64,000 nt of DNA, taken from assembly GCF_039536745.1 (NCBI RefSeq), contig NZ_BAAAZE010000013.1, forward strand, positions 62,001 to 126,000. Direction: 5' to 3'. This stretch comes from Actimicrobium antarcticum (GTDB taxonomy: Bacteria; Pseudomonadota; Gammaproteobacteria; Burkholderiales; Burkholderiaceae_D). The position numbers and the translations under genes are program-made. Every line of letters starts with the position of its first letter. The stretch's first letter is position 1. The notes under the pieces were generated by a model. It was not told where the DNA came from. It was given only the letters and a program-made list of their open reading frames with translations, and did no database searches. This document shows, in pieces, positions 53,366-61,975 of this stretch.

Positions 53366-54219
53366 TGGCGGTCGATGTGCGCGTGGAGGTACCGCTGCTG
53401 AATGCATCGCTCGCACAGATCGAAACCGGTTTGCTGATTGAGGCCATTTATCAGTATTACAGCTACGATTTCCGCGACTATTCGGAAGCGTCGCAAGCGC
53501 GGCGTGTCGGACAGGCGATGGCGCAGATGGGCTGTGCCACGATTTCCGAACTGCAGTCGCGCGTACTGCACGACGAGGAAGCGTTCGCGCAGTTGCTGCA
53601 GTTCCTGACCATTCCGACCAGCGCGATGTTTCGCGATCCGTCGTACTTCCTGGCCTTGCGCGAGCATGTCGTACCAGTCCTGACCACTTACCCGTCGCTG
53701 AAGATCTGGATTGCCGGTTGCAGCACCGGCGAAGAAGTGGTGTCGATGGCGATCCTGCTGCGCGAAGCCGGCTTGCTGGAACGCTCCATCCTGTATGCCA
53801 CCGACATCAATCCGCAGTCGCTGGAACGCGCCCGCCAGGGCGTGTTCGCGCTCGAGCAGATGCCGCACTACGCCGCCAATTACCTGCAGGCGGGCGGTAC
53901 CGGCGCGCTATCGGATTACTACACGGCGGCCTATGGCGGGGCACGTTTTGATCCGACGCTGTACGAGCGGATCACGTTTTCGGATCACAGCCTGGCCACC
54001 GACAGCGTGTTCTCGGAAACCCATCTGGTGAGTTGTCGCAACGTGCTGATCTATTTCAACCGGGCGCTGCAGGACCGTGCCCTTGGTCTGTTCCACGAGT
54101 CGCTGTGTCACCGCGGTTTTCTGGGACTCGGCAGCAAGGAGAGCATTGATTTTTCGGCCTATGCCAGCCGCTTCGATGCGATCGTGAAGGTCGAACGGCT
54201 CTACCGAAAAACCGTCTGA
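53365..54219 (+). CDS. CheR-type protein-glutamate methyltransferase
   Basis: 284 residues from ATG at 53365, overlapping the kinase stop by one base. The N-terminal helical domain (LIEAIYQYYSYDFRDYS) and the SAM-binding part IWIAGCSTGEEVVSMAILLR, YATDINPQSLERARQGVF and LVSCRNVLIYFNRALQDRAL define CheR. Chemotaxis CheR methylates receptor glutamates. No receptor, CheA, CheW or CheB is nearby, so this copy probably serves the linked hybrid kinases rather than flagellar chemotaxis. The C-terminal GLGSKESIDFSAYASRFDA is typical. Confidence 0.92.
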   Translation: MAVDVRVEVPLLNASLAQIETGLLIEAIYQYYSYDFRDYSEASQARRVGQAMAQMGCATISELQSRVLHDEEAFAQLLQFLTIPTSAMFRDPSYFLALREHVVPVLTTYPSLKIWIAGCSTGEEVVSMAILLREAGLLERSILYATDINPQSLERARQGVFALEQMPHYAANYLQAGGTGALSDYYTAAYGGARFDPTLYERITFSDHSLATDSVFSETHLVSCRNVLIYFNRALQDRALGLFHESLCHRGFLGLGSKESIDFSAYASRFDAIVKVERLYRKTV

Positions 54220-54248
54220 ATCGCCCATGAGTCAACCATGAATCACCT

Positions 54249-55451
54249 ATGAACCATCCCCGTGACGTACCGCTGGCGAGCGTGCCCGGTATCAAGCTGT
54301 TGATCGTCGACGACCTGCCGGAAAACCTGCTGGCGCTGTCGACCATCATCGCGCAGGAAGATCGCATCGTGTATCAGGCCAGCTCGGGAGAAGCCGCGCT
54401 GGCGCTGCTGCTGGAGCACGAATTTGCGCTGGCGATCCTCGACGTGATGATGCCCGACATGGACGGTTTCGAGCTGGCCGAACTGATGCGCGGTACTGAG
54501 CGCACCCGGCACATTCCGATCGTCTTTGTCACCGCCGCCGGCAAGGAACTCAACCACGCATTTCAGGGTTATGAGACCGGCGCGGTCGACTTTTTGTACA
54601 AGCCGCTCGATATCGTCGCTGTGCAAAGCAAGGTCAATGTCTTCGTCGCGCTACGCAAACAGCAAGACGAAATGACGCGCCAGATGGCCGCGCTGGAACA
54701 AAGCCAGAAGGAACTGCAGGCCACCCGGACCGAACTGCGCCATGCGCTGCAAATGCGCGACGACTTCATGTCGATGGTGGCGCATGAACTGCGCACGCCG
54801 CTCAACACACTGCTGCTGGAAAACCAGCTGCGCGGCATCCAGCTGGGTCGGGCCAGCACCGACGCCTTCGGCCCGGAGCAGCTGCAGCGCATGGTCGCGC
54901 GCGACGCGCGCCAGATCAGAAGCATGATCCGCCTGATCCAGGACATGGTCGATGTATCGCGCATCCGCAGCGGCAAGCTGTCGATCCGCGCCGCCGTGGT
55001 CGATGTGTCGTTGCTGTTGCAGCAGATCGTCAGCGACATGGCGCACCAGGCCGAGGTGGCCGAAAGCCCGATCTCGCTGCAGGCACCGGGCGGCATCAGG
55101 GGCTGGTGTGATGATTTCCGGGTTGAACAGATCATCGTGAATTTGCTGACCAACGCGCTGCGCTACGGTGGCCAGAAACCGGTAACGGTGTCGCTGGTCG
55201 CGACCCCGACGCAGATCCTGATCACGGTACGCGATCAAGGCGCTGGCATCGCTGCCAATGACCAGAAACGCATCTTTGCGCCTTACGAACGTGCCGGTAC
55301 CAATGCCGTGCGCGATGGTTTGGGATTGGGCTTGTATATTGCCCGGCAACTGGCCGAGGCGCACGACGGCACGCTGGAGGTCGAGAGCGTAGCGGGCGAT
55401 GGTGCGCGCTTTACGCTGATGTTGCCGCGGGAAGAAAAAACAGCTGTTTGA
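54249..55451 (+). CDS. Receiver-histidine kinase fusion
   Basis: 400 residues, soluble. N-terminal receiver (about 15-135) with the DD pair in LLIVDDLPENLLAL, phosphoacceptor Asp65 in LAILDVMMPDMDGFE, and lysine in DFLYKPLD. A coiled linker leads to HisKA with His179 in SMVAHELRTPLNTL, then an ATPase domain with NLLTNALRYGG, RDQGAGIAANDQKRIF and DGLGLGLYIARQLAE. It lies 30 bases after cheR and probably accepts a phosphate through its own receiver from the membrane kinase, then passes it on. No DNA-binding output is encoded in the trio. Confidence 0.93.
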   Translation: MNHPRDVPLASVPGIKLLIVDDLPENLLALSTIIAQEDRIVYQASSGEAALALLLEHEFALAILDVMMPDMDGFELAELMRGTERTRHIPIVFVTAAGKELNHAFQGYETGAVDFLYKPLDIVAVQSKVNVFVALRKQQDEMTRQMAALEQSQKELQATRTELRHALQMRDDFMSMVAHELRTPLNTLLLENQLRGIQLGRASTDAFGPEQLQRMVARDARQIRSMIRLIQDMVDVSRIRSGKLSIRAAVVDVSLLLQQIVSDMAHQAEVAESPISLQAPGGIRGWCDDFRVEQIIVNLLTNALRYGGQKPVTVSLVATPTQILITVRDQGAGIAANDQKRIFAPYERAGTNAVRDGLGLGLYIARQLAEAHDGTLEVESVAGDGARFTLMLPREEKTAV

Positions 55452-55483
55452 TTGGCTGAACGTGCTGTGATGATCGCGCAATC
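55443..55483 (+). repeat. 41-bp imperfect direct repeat, left
   Basis: Spans the 3' end and stop of the kinase gene (TTTGATTGGCTGAACGTG in its middle). It agrees with 56122-56162 at 32 of 41 positions; the two bracket the whole repeat cluster. Confidence 0.7.
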
Positions 55484-55504
55484 GGTGTAGCGTCGTCGGG
55501 CTGC

Positions 55505-55596
55505 GGTAGCTAAAACGGTTTGCGCTCCGTGGAGGCAAGCCGGCGGCCGGGCCGCACCCGGCTTGGCTCCACGGAGAGCAACCCGTTTTAGCTACC
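55505..55596. repeat. Near-perfect inverted repeat of the mosaic family
   Basis: GGTAGCTAAAACGGTTTGCG at the left is mirrored by GCAACCCGTTTTAGCTACC at the right, with CTCCGTGGAGGCAAGCCGG paired to CCGGCTTGGCTCCACGGAG. The 92-bp span could form a long hairpin. Confidence 0.88.
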
Positions 55597-56050
55597 GACG
55601 ACCGCGCGCAGTGGCGACCCGCAACGCAACCTGACGCATGTTGGGTTTCGCAGCCCAACGGACGGTGGCGTAGCGAGTTTGCGGCCCTCCCCCGGACCGG
55701 GCACGGTATTTGGGAACCCGCAGGGCAGCGGTCTAGCGGTCGCCTTTTTCTTGGTTACTGCTTTTTGGCGAAGCAAAAAGAAGTGACCGGCTGCCGGGCC
55801 TCACCCGGCTTGCATCAACGGAGAGCAACCCGTTTTAGCTACCGACGACCGCGCGCAGTGGCGACCTGCAACGCAACCTGACGCATGTTGGGCTTCGCAG
55901 CCCAACCTACGACAGCGAAGCAAAAAAGTGAGCGGCTGCCGGGCCGCACCCGGCTTGCCTCCACGGAGCGCAACCCGTTTTAGCTACCGACGACCGCGCG
56001 CAGTGGCGACCCGCAACGCAATCTGACGCATGTTGGGCTTCGCAGCCTAC
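55568..56050 (+). repeat. Three direct copies of a ~91-bp unit
   Basis: Copies at 55568-55659, 55815-55906 and 55960-56050 all run from TCMACGGAG through CAACCCGTTTTAGCTACC, GACGACCGCGCGCAGTGGCG and ACCTGACGCATGTTGGG-type sequence to TTCGCAGCC. Copies two and three are preceded by the same GGCTGCCGGGC segment, giving a longer period near 145 bp. Non-coding. Confidence 0.9.
55705..55843 (+). repeat. Mosaic repeat block, direct copy 2
   Basis: Nearly identical to 49383-49520 over about 138 bp in the same orientation. The stretch just before it (from about 55668, GTAGCGAGTTTGCGGCCC) is the 3' half of the 92-nt hairpin; its 5' half is missing here. Confidence 0.9.
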
Positions 56051-56121
56051 GATTTTTGATCGTTGTCGCGGGAGAAGGCCCAAGCTACGATTTTTGATCG
56101 TTGCCCCAGGATAGAGGAACA

Positions 56122-56162
56122 GGCATTTGATGGGTTGAACGTGAGGTGGTGATCACGCAATC
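56122..56162 (+). repeat. 41-bp imperfect direct repeat, right
   Basis: Partner of 55443-55483 (TTTGATGGGTTGAACGTG in its middle). Just before it, an 18-bp sequence TACGATTTTTGATCGTTG occurs twice (56048 and 56086), itself a small dyad. Confidence 0.7.
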
Positions 56163-56177
56163 TTGCGCTGGTCCGTG

Positions 56178-56579
56178 TCACTGATGCCGCTTCAGATTCT
56201 GCTCGATATCTTCCAGCTCGATTTCGATCGCCTTGGTGCTGATCGCAATTTCGATCAGCGAGAACACCAGCGACAGCACCAGCAGTAACAGGCTGGCGCC
56301 GAACACGATTTGCGCCGCAATGATTAGGTTGATGAACACCAGCAGCATCGACAATGCACACAAGATAAAGCTCGTCACGCCGAAGGCCTGCATGCGCCGG
56401 ATCAGCGTGATGCGCACGCGCAGGTTGGCGATCTGGCGGATCACCACGTCTTTCAGGTTTTCCTGGTACTGGCTGTGCAATTGCCGGATCAGCTGTGCCA
56501 GCACCATGAAGCGGTTGGTGTAGGCCAGCAACAGCAGCGAGATCGCCGGAAACAGCAGGGCAGGGGTGGTCAGGTCCAT
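56178..56579 (-). CDS. DUF2721 membrane protein
   Basis: 133 residues. Membrane helices near 5-22, 67-87 and 90-112; the middle has the family-like LLLAYTNRFMVLAQLIRQLH and NLRVRITLIRRMQAFG. The C-terminus is a charged helix (AIEIELEDIEQNLKRHQ). DUF2721 proteins are small inner-membrane proteins of unknown function. It is the last gene of the minus-strand block and lies next to the repeat cluster. Confidence 0.88.
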   Translation of the reverse strand: MDLTTPALLFPAISLLLLAYTNRFMVLAQLIRQLHSQYQENLKDVVIRQIANLRVRITLIRRMQAFGVTSFILCALSMLLVFINLIIAAQIVFGASLLLLVLSLVFSLIEIAISTKAIEIELEDIEQNLKRHQ

Positions 56580-56650
56580 GGGGCGTTACCGGCTATTGAG
56601 GAAGATGACCGGTGATGCAGCACGTAACTCAGCTGAATACGTGCCCGCCA

Positions 56651-57871
56651 TCAGGACGCCGCATCCTTCGGCTTCGCTTCTTCGCGGCGGTTATATCCCT
56701 GCACCATGTCAAAGCGAAACAGCCGGCATTCTAGCGCGCCATTGAAGAACGGCGTCTTGCGCGCTTCTTTCAGGCGCAGCAAACGCGGCACACCAAGATC
56801 GGCGGTGAACAGGAACACTTTCCACCCCGGGAAGCGTTGCTTGAGCGTGGTGCCGAAGGCACTGAAGAAGGTCTTCGCCAGTTCATCTTCCGGTACAGCG
56901 GCATCGCCACGCAGCTCGATCCGTTCGCCATATGGCGGGTTGGTCAGCATGATGCCCGGCACGTCGGTGGGCGGTTTGATTTCCTGCGCTTCAATCTGTT
57001 TCAGCGGCACCTCGAACGGGATGCCGGCCTGATTCAGATTACTGCGCGTCATGACGATGGCATCGCCTGAAATATCGCTGCCAAAAATCGTCGGCTCGGC
57101 CGGGAGCGGATTGGCCTTGATGGCGGCCTTGATCGCAGCCCATTCGGCTGACAGGAAACCGTGGAATTTTTCAAACGCAAAGCTGCGCCGTGCGCCCGAC
57201 GGAATGCCGGTCAGCATTTGCGCGGCTTCGGCCAGGATGGTGCCGGAACCGCACATCGGATCGAACAGCACCATGCCCGGTTTCCAGCCCGCCACCCGCA
57301 ACAGGCCGGCCGCCAGATTTTCACGCAAGGGCGCATCGCCGGTGTCGAGTCGCCAGCCGCGCTTGAACAGCGCTTCGCCCGAGGTGTCGAGATACAGGGT
57401 CACGTTGCGGGCATCCAGAAAGCCGACGATGCGCATGTCGGGTTCTTTGGTGTCGACGGATGGGCGCTCGTTGAACTGTTCGCGGAAGCGGTCACAGATG
57501 GCATCCTTGATTTTCAGGGTGGTGAATTCCAGGCTGCGCAAGGGTGACTTGATCGCGGTGATGTCGATGCGGATCGTGTGGTGCACGCCGAACCAGTCTT
57601 CCCACGGCTGTGCCAGCGCCAGGTCGTAGACGTCGTTTTCATTGAGGTAGCTGGAATGCGCCATGCGCATCAGCACCCGCGAGGCGATGCGCGAATGCAG
57701 GTTGACCTGGTACGCGTCGATCAGCTCGCCCGAGCAATGCACGCCGCCGGGCACCTGATTGTGGACTTTCAGGGTCGGGCTTTTGAGGGCGATTTCGCCG
57801 AGTTCTTCGGCCAGTGCGGCTTCCATGCCGCGCGGGCAGGGACAGAAATAGGAGTGTGATGCTTGTGCCAT
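56651..57871 (-). CDS. THUMP-domain class I SAM-dependent RNA methyltransferase
   Basis: 406 residues from ATG at 57871 (MAQASHSYFCPCPRGMEAAL); the frame is open further upstream but that part overlaps the neighbouring gene and is not family-like. THUMP domain about 40-160, then the methylase: PLRENLAAGLLRVAGWKPGM, FDPMCGSGTILAEAAQM for SAM and TNPPYGERIEL for catalysis on an exocyclic amine. This is the RlmL-N/YpsC family; it most likely makes m2G in 23S rRNA, the exact base being inferred from the family. Confidence 0.9.
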   Translation of the reverse strand: MAQASHSYFCPCPRGMEAALAEELGEIALKSPTLKVHNQVPGGVHCSGELIDAYQVNLHSRIASRVLMRMAHSSYLNENDVYDLALAQPWEDWFGVHHTIRIDITAIKSPLRSLEFTTLKIKDAICDRFREQFNERPSVDTKEPDMRIVGFLDARNVTLYLDTSGEALFKRGWRLDTGDAPLRENLAAGLLRVAGWKPGMVLFDPMCGSGTILAEAAQMLTGIPSGARRSFAFEKFHGFLSAEWAAIKAAIKANPLPAEPTIFGSDISGDAIVMTRSNLNQAGIPFEVPLKQIEAQEIKPPTDVPGIMLTNPPYGERIELRGDAAVPEDELAKTFFSAFGTTLKQRFPGWKVFLFTADLGVPRLLRLKEARKTPFFNGALECRLFRFDMVQGYNRREEAKPKDAAS

Positions 57872-57990
57872 GGGGAGCCCTTTGTCCGTGGTTGCGTGAT
57901 GCGGCAATCCGCCTGGATTGCCGATGTTGCGGTGATGTTGCACATTGCGTGCGGCGTGACGGCGGATCGCTGCCGTCACTTGCTGCGTGT

Positions 57991-58593
57991 TTATCTGGCC
58001 AGTGCGCGCCCGACAAAATCCAGCCGGTCCTGACCCCAGTAGCCTTCGCCATCGACCACGTACCACGGCGCACCAAACACATTGGCCGTGATTGCGGCTT
58101 CGGTATTGCGTTCGTATTCCGCCTGTACTGCTGGCGTGGACGAGGTTTTGAGCAGCAGCTTGCCGTCGAGTTCCATCATCGTCGCCAGCGACGCCAGCGT
58201 GTCGTCATCAGCGATGTTCCTGTCCTCGGCCCAGACTGCCTGCATGATCGCGCCGGTCAGCGCCAGCGCGGTCTCGGTGCCATGGGCCAATTGGCAGGCA
58301 ATGATCAGTTTTGCCGCCGCATCCGCCGGCACCGGAAAAAATGCCGGTTGCAGATTCAGCGGCAGTTGCAGGAATTCGCTCCAGCGCTTGAGTTCGGCCA
58401 GCCGGTACGCCTGCCGTTGCGGTGCGCGCTGCGCCAGCGGCAAACCGCCGGTGACACTGAACACCTTGCCGATGTCGCACGGGCGCAGTTCGACGCGGGC
58501 GCCATGCTCTTTGGCCAGTGCCACGAAGCGCGCGTGGCCGAGGTAGGCAAACGGCGATTGCGGTGCAAAATAATAGTCACAAGTCTTGCCCAT
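57991..58593 (-). CDS. 2-hydroxychromene-2-carboxylate isomerase-like protein
   Basis: 200 residues of the DsbA/kappa-GST-like family. The N-terminus CDYYFAPQSPFAYLGHARFV has the conserved Ser-Pro in place of a redox CxxC. Later parts are KVFSVTGGLPLAQRAPQRQA, ALTGAIMQAVWAEDRNIADD and ANVFGAPWYVVDGEGYWGQDRLDFV. Founding members use glutathione to isomerise a naphthalene breakdown product. Many organisms with this gene do not degrade naphthalene, so the true substrate is open. Confidence 0.88.
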   Translation of the reverse strand: MGKTCDYYFAPQSPFAYLGHARFVALAKEHGARVELRPCDIGKVFSVTGGLPLAQRAPQRQAYRLAELKRWSEFLQLPLNLQPAFFPVPADAAAKLIIACQLAHGTETALALTGAIMQAVWAEDRNIADDDTLASLATMMELDGKLLLKTSSTPAVQAEYERNTEAAITANVFGAPWYVVDGEGYWGQDRLDFVGRALAR

Positions 58594-58622
58594 GGAGTCT
58601 CCTGTTGGTCCGGTAAAGAGTG

Positions 58623-59045
58623 TCAGAACGGTTTCACGATGACCAGCGCAACGATCGCCAGCAACAGCACGACCGGCACTTCATTGAACCAGCGATAGAA
58701 CACATGACCGCGCTTGTTGACGCCGCGCTCGAACTTTTTCAGCATTGAACCGCAGGCATGGTGGTAACCGATGGCCAGCACCACGAAGAGCAGCTTGGCA
58801 TGCATCCAGCCATTGCCCGGACCCTTGCCGATGCCATAGCCCAGCCACAGGATCAAGCCGAAAATCAACGCAGGAATCATCAGGATCGTCGTGAAACGAT
58901 ACAGCTTGCGCGACATCATCAGCAGGCGTTCGGTGGTGGCGACATCCTTCACGTCGGCCAGATTGACGAACAGGCGAGGCAGGTAGAACAGGCCGGCGAA
59001 CCAGGAAGTAATGAAGACGATGTGCAGCGTTTTAATCCAGAGCAT
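58623..59045 (-). CDS. hemJ: CopD-family membrane protein, probable protoporphyrinogen oxidase HemJ
   Basis: 140 residues with four membrane helices. The N-terminal LWIKTLHIVFITSWFAGLFYLPRLFV carries the conserved His, and the WMHAKLLFV segment the conserved Lys, both needed for heme binding in HemJ. YRWFNEVPVVLLLAIVALVIV closes the protein. HemJ oxidises protoporphyrinogen IX in bacteria lacking HemG and HemY. It follows proA in the same direction. Confidence 0.85.
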   Translation of the reverse strand: MLWIKTLHIVFITSWFAGLFYLPRLFVNLADVKDVATTERLLMMSRKLYRFTTILMIPALIFGLILWLGYGIGKGPGNGWMHAKLLFVVLAIGYHHACGSMLKKFERGVNKRGHVFYRWFNEVPVVLLLAIVALVIVKPF

Positions 59046-59097
59046 GGGTATTTCCTTGGTGGGGTGAGGCGTGATCGAACGAGCTGTTGTTGACGGG

Positions 59098-60363
59098 TTA
59101 CTGACGCACTTCGCCGTGACCGAACACCACGTATTTCAACGAGGTCAGGCCTTCCAGACCGACCGGGCCGCGTGCATGCAATTTGTCGTTGGAGATGCCG
59201 ATCTCGGCACCGAGGCCGTATTCGAAGCCATCGGCAAAGCGCGTCGAGGCGTTCACCATCACCGAGGCCGAATCGACTTCGCGCAGGAAGCGCAGGGCGC
59301 GGCTATAGTCTTCGGTCACGATTGCGTCGGTGTGCTTGGACGAGTACGTGTTGATGTGGTCGATCGCTTCATCGAGGCCGGAGACAATCTTCACCGCCAG
59401 GATAGGCGCGAGGTATTCGGTGCTCCAGTCGGCGTCGGTGGCGTCGGTCAGATGCGGGTAGCCGGCCAGAATGGCGGCGGCATGGGCATCGGTGCGCAGC
59501 TCGACTTGCTGGCCGGCGTAGCGCACCGCCAGCAATGGCAAGACCTGCGGCGCGATCGCGCTGGCAACCAGCAGGGTTTCCATCGTGTTGCAGGTGCCGT
59601 AGCGGTGGCACTTGGCATTGAAGGCGATGTTGACGGCTTTTTCGAGGTCGGCCTTGTCGTCGATATAGACGTGGCAGATGCCGTCGAGGTGCTTGATCAT
59701 CGGCACCGTCGATTCGCGCATCAGGCGTTCGATCAGGCCCTTGCCGCCGCGCGGCACGATGACGTCGATGTACTCGGGCATCGTGATCAGCGCACCGACC
59801 GCAGCACGGTCGGTGGTATCGACCACCTGGACCGCGTCGGCTGGCAGGCCGGCGCCGGACAATCCTTCGGCCACTAGTCTGGCCAGTGCACGATTGCAGT
59901 GGATGGCTTCCGAACCACCGCGCAGGATGGTGGCGTTGCCGCTCTTGATGCACAGGCCGGCGGCGTCGATGGTGACGTTCGGGCGGGCTTCGTAAATGAT
60001 CCCGATCACGCCCAGCGGCACGCGCATCTGGCCGACCTGGATACCGCTGGGACGGAACTTCATGTTCGAGATTTCACCGATCGGGTCGGGCAATCCGGCC
60101 ACCTGCTCCAGCCCTTCGGCCATGCCCGCGATCGATTTGTCGGACAGCGTCAGGCGGTCCAGCATGGCCGCATCCAGACCGCTGGCGGCAGCCGCTGCCA
60201 GGTCGCGCTGGTTGGCGGCAGTCAGCACGGCGGCGTCGCGCCGGATTGCGGCGGCGATCAGCAGCAGGGCCTGATTGCGGGTGGCGGTCGAGGCTTTGGC
60301 CATCGCGCGGGAAGCGGCGCGGGCGTTCTTGCCGAGCTGGATCATGGTATCGAGTAGGGTCAT
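59098..60363 (-). CDS. proA: Glutamate-5-semialdehyde dehydrogenase (gamma-glutamyl phosphate reductase)
   Basis: 421 residues, typical for ProA. It reduces gamma-glutamyl phosphate to glutamate semialdehyde with NADPH, the second step of proline synthesis. Landmarks are VPLGVIGIIYEARPNVTIDA, LRGGSEAIHCNRALA, the catalytic Cys in HRYGTCNTMETLLV and GRFADGFEYGLGAEIGIS-like TRFADGFEYGLGAEIGIS near the end. proB is not beside it, as is usual in betaproteobacteria. Confidence 0.96.
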   Translation of the reverse strand: MTLLDTMIQLGKNARAASRAMAKASTATRNQALLLIAAAIRRDAAVLTAANQRDLAAAAASGLDAAMLDRLTLSDKSIAGMAEGLEQVAGLPDPIGEISNMKFRPSGIQVGQMRVPLGVIGIIYEARPNVTIDAAGLCIKSGNATILRGGSEAIHCNRALARLVAEGLSGAGLPADAVQVVDTTDRAAVGALITMPEYIDVIVPRGGKGLIERLMRESTVPMIKHLDGICHVYIDDKADLEKAVNIAFNAKCHRYGTCNTMETLLVASAIAPQVLPLLAVRYAGQQVELRTDAHAAAILAGYPHLTDATDADWSTEYLAPILAVKIVSGLDEAIDHINTYSSKHTDAIVTEDYSRALRFLREVDSASVMVNASTRFADGFEYGLGAEIGISNDKLHARGPVGLEGLTSLKYVVFGHGEVRQ

Positions 60364-60416
60364 CGTGGTCGTTTCAGTGTCGTTGTTTCGGGGCTGGCGG
60401 TGGTCGGTCTGTACGC

Positions 60417-61436
60417 TTAGCGTCCGCGCGCCACCTTCAGGGCCAGCTGCAGCATCGCATCCCAGGCATCGCCCGCAAATGCCTTGGCCCGCAAGCCCTT
60501 GATCAGCTTGTCGACTTGCGCGGCTTGCTGGATGGCCGATTCCAGGGTTGCCAGCGAGAGCCGCCGCAGGGCCGGTTCCATCAGTTTTTCACGCGGGCCC
60601 CAGATGCGGTATTCCCTGAGCAGCATGCCGACGGCCTTGCCTTGCTCCATGCCTGCCTTGATTTTCAGCAGCGTGCGGATTTCTTCGGCGACGGCCCACA
60701 ACACCAGCGGCAGCGCTTCGCCTTCACCCTGCAAACCGTCGAGCATGCGCACCAGTCGCGCCACATCGCCCGCCAGCATCGCTTCATTGAGCTTGAACAC
60801 ATCGTAACGCGCCACGTTCATGACCGCGTCATGGATCTGTTCAAAGCGCAGTTTGCCTTCCGGATGTAGCAGGCCGAGCTTCTGGATTTCCTGGTGCGCC
60901 GCCAGCAGGTTGCCTTCGACCCGCTCGGCAATGAAGTTGATGCCTTCCTTGTCGGCGCTCTGGCCCTGCGCTGCCAGGCGCGTAGCGATCCAGCCTGGTA
61001 ACTGATTGCGCTCGACCAGTGCAATGTCGATGTAGACAGCAGCCTGTTGCAGGCTGCCGACCCACGCCGCCTTGGCGGTGGCCCAGTCGAGCTTGGGCAA
61101 GGTAATCAGCGTGACGTTGTCGGGATTCGGACTGGCGGCGTAGTGCTGCAGTGCCTGGCCGCCATCCTTGCCGGGTTTGCCGGTCGGGATGCGCAGCTCG
61201 ATCAACTTGCGGTCGCCGAACAGCGATTGGGCATTGTTGGCGGCATTCAGTTCGCCCCACTTGAAACTGCGGTCGACCTGCAGTACCTCGCGCTCGCTCA
61301 GGCCCTGCGCGCGCGCGGTCCGGCGGATCTTGTCGGCCGCTTCGAGCGCCAGCAGATGCTCGTCGCTGGTGATGACGTACAGCGGCGCCAGCGGCTTGCC
61401 GAGGTGGGCATCGAGGGCGTCGGCGCGCAGTTGCAT
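60417..61436 (-). CDS. holA: DNA polymerase III delta subunit
   Basis: 339 residues. It opens the sliding clamp as part of the clamp loader. Recognisable parts are LAPLYVITSDEHLLALEAAD, KLIELRIPTGKPGKDGGQAL, LITLPKLDWATAKAAWV and NLLAAHQEIQKLGLLHPEGK. Like other delta subunits it has an AAA+ fold without a working Walker A. It sits between lptE and proA in the conserved betaproteobacterial order. Confidence 0.95.
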   Translation of the reverse strand: MQLRADALDAHLGKPLAPLYVITSDEHLLALEAADKIRRTARAQGLSEREVLQVDRSFKWGELNAANNAQSLFGDRKLIELRIPTGKPGKDGGQALQHYAASPNPDNVTLITLPKLDWATAKAAWVGSLQQAAVYIDIALVERNQLPGWIATRLAAQGQSADKEGINFIAERVEGNLLAAHQEIQKLGLLHPEGKLRFEQIHDAVMNVARYDVFKLNEAMLAGDVARLVRMLDGLQGEGEALPLVLWAVAEEIRTLLKIKAGMEQGKAVGMLLREYRIWGPREKLMEPALRRLSLATLESAIQQAAQVDKLIKGLRAKAFAGDAWDAMLQLALKVARGR

Positions 61437-61444
61437 GGCGTCGC

Positions 61445-61954
61445 TCAGGTCGCTGGCTTGAGTGCGGCGAGGCGGCGCAGGATCTGCTGTACCAGGTCGC
61501 TTTGCATGTCACGGTACAGCAAGCCTTCTTCGGCTTCCTTGGCCAGCACGGCAGATTCGTTGAAGCTGATTTCGCGCTTCAGAATGATGTCGGTAGGCGC
61601 CAGCAATTGCTTGCCCGTGTTGTCCACGACCTGAAAGCGGAACTTGTAATACAGCGTGAATTCGCGCACCCGGCCTGCGCTGTTGAGCGACAAGATAACT
61701 TTTTCGCGGGTCTCGGACAGCACGTCGAGACTGGCGTCGGCGAGCTTGCGGTCGGTGATGACGGCGGTGCCATTGGCGCGAATATTGCGCCGCAGTTCCG
61801 CCCCCAGCGGCGAGGTGTCACCAAAGCCGAGCACCATGGTCTTGAACGGCAAATTGGCTTCGCCGTTAGAGCCGCGCAAGCGGAAACCGCAGGCCGACAG
61901 CGTGGCCATGGTGGCAGTAATGGCGGAATAGGCCAGGAAGGTACGTCGATTCAT
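61445..61954 (-). CDS. lptE: LPS-assembly lipoprotein LptE
   Basis: 169 residues. Lipoprotein signal with LSAC at 19-22, so Cys22 would be lipidated and anchored in the outer membrane. GFRLRGSNGEANLPFKTMVL is the conserved start of the mature protein, and FTLYYKFRFQVVDNTGKQLL the central strand. LptE plugs the LptD barrel that inserts lipopolysaccharide. It ends eight bases before holA and follows leuS by 21. Confidence 0.93.
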   Translation of the reverse strand: MNRRTFLAYSAITATMATLSACGFRLRGSNGEANLPFKTMVLGFGDTSPLGAELRRNIRANGTAVITDRKLADASLDVLSETREKVILSLNSAGRVREFTLYYKFRFQVVDNTGKQLLAPTDIILKREISFNESAVLAKEAEEGLLYRDMQSDLVQQILRRLAALKPAT

Positions 61955-61975
61955 GAGCGGGTTTCCGTCTTCAGG

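Noticed and set aside
53365..54219. Flagellar chemotaxis cluster
   Set aside because: CheR is present but no cheA, cheW, cheB, cheY or receptor gene is nearby; the context is hybrid kinases.
55588..55776. Small frame within the repeat cluster (also near 49238-49505)
   Set aside because: Comes from the repeated block itself and is not preserved between copies apart from the DNA repeat.
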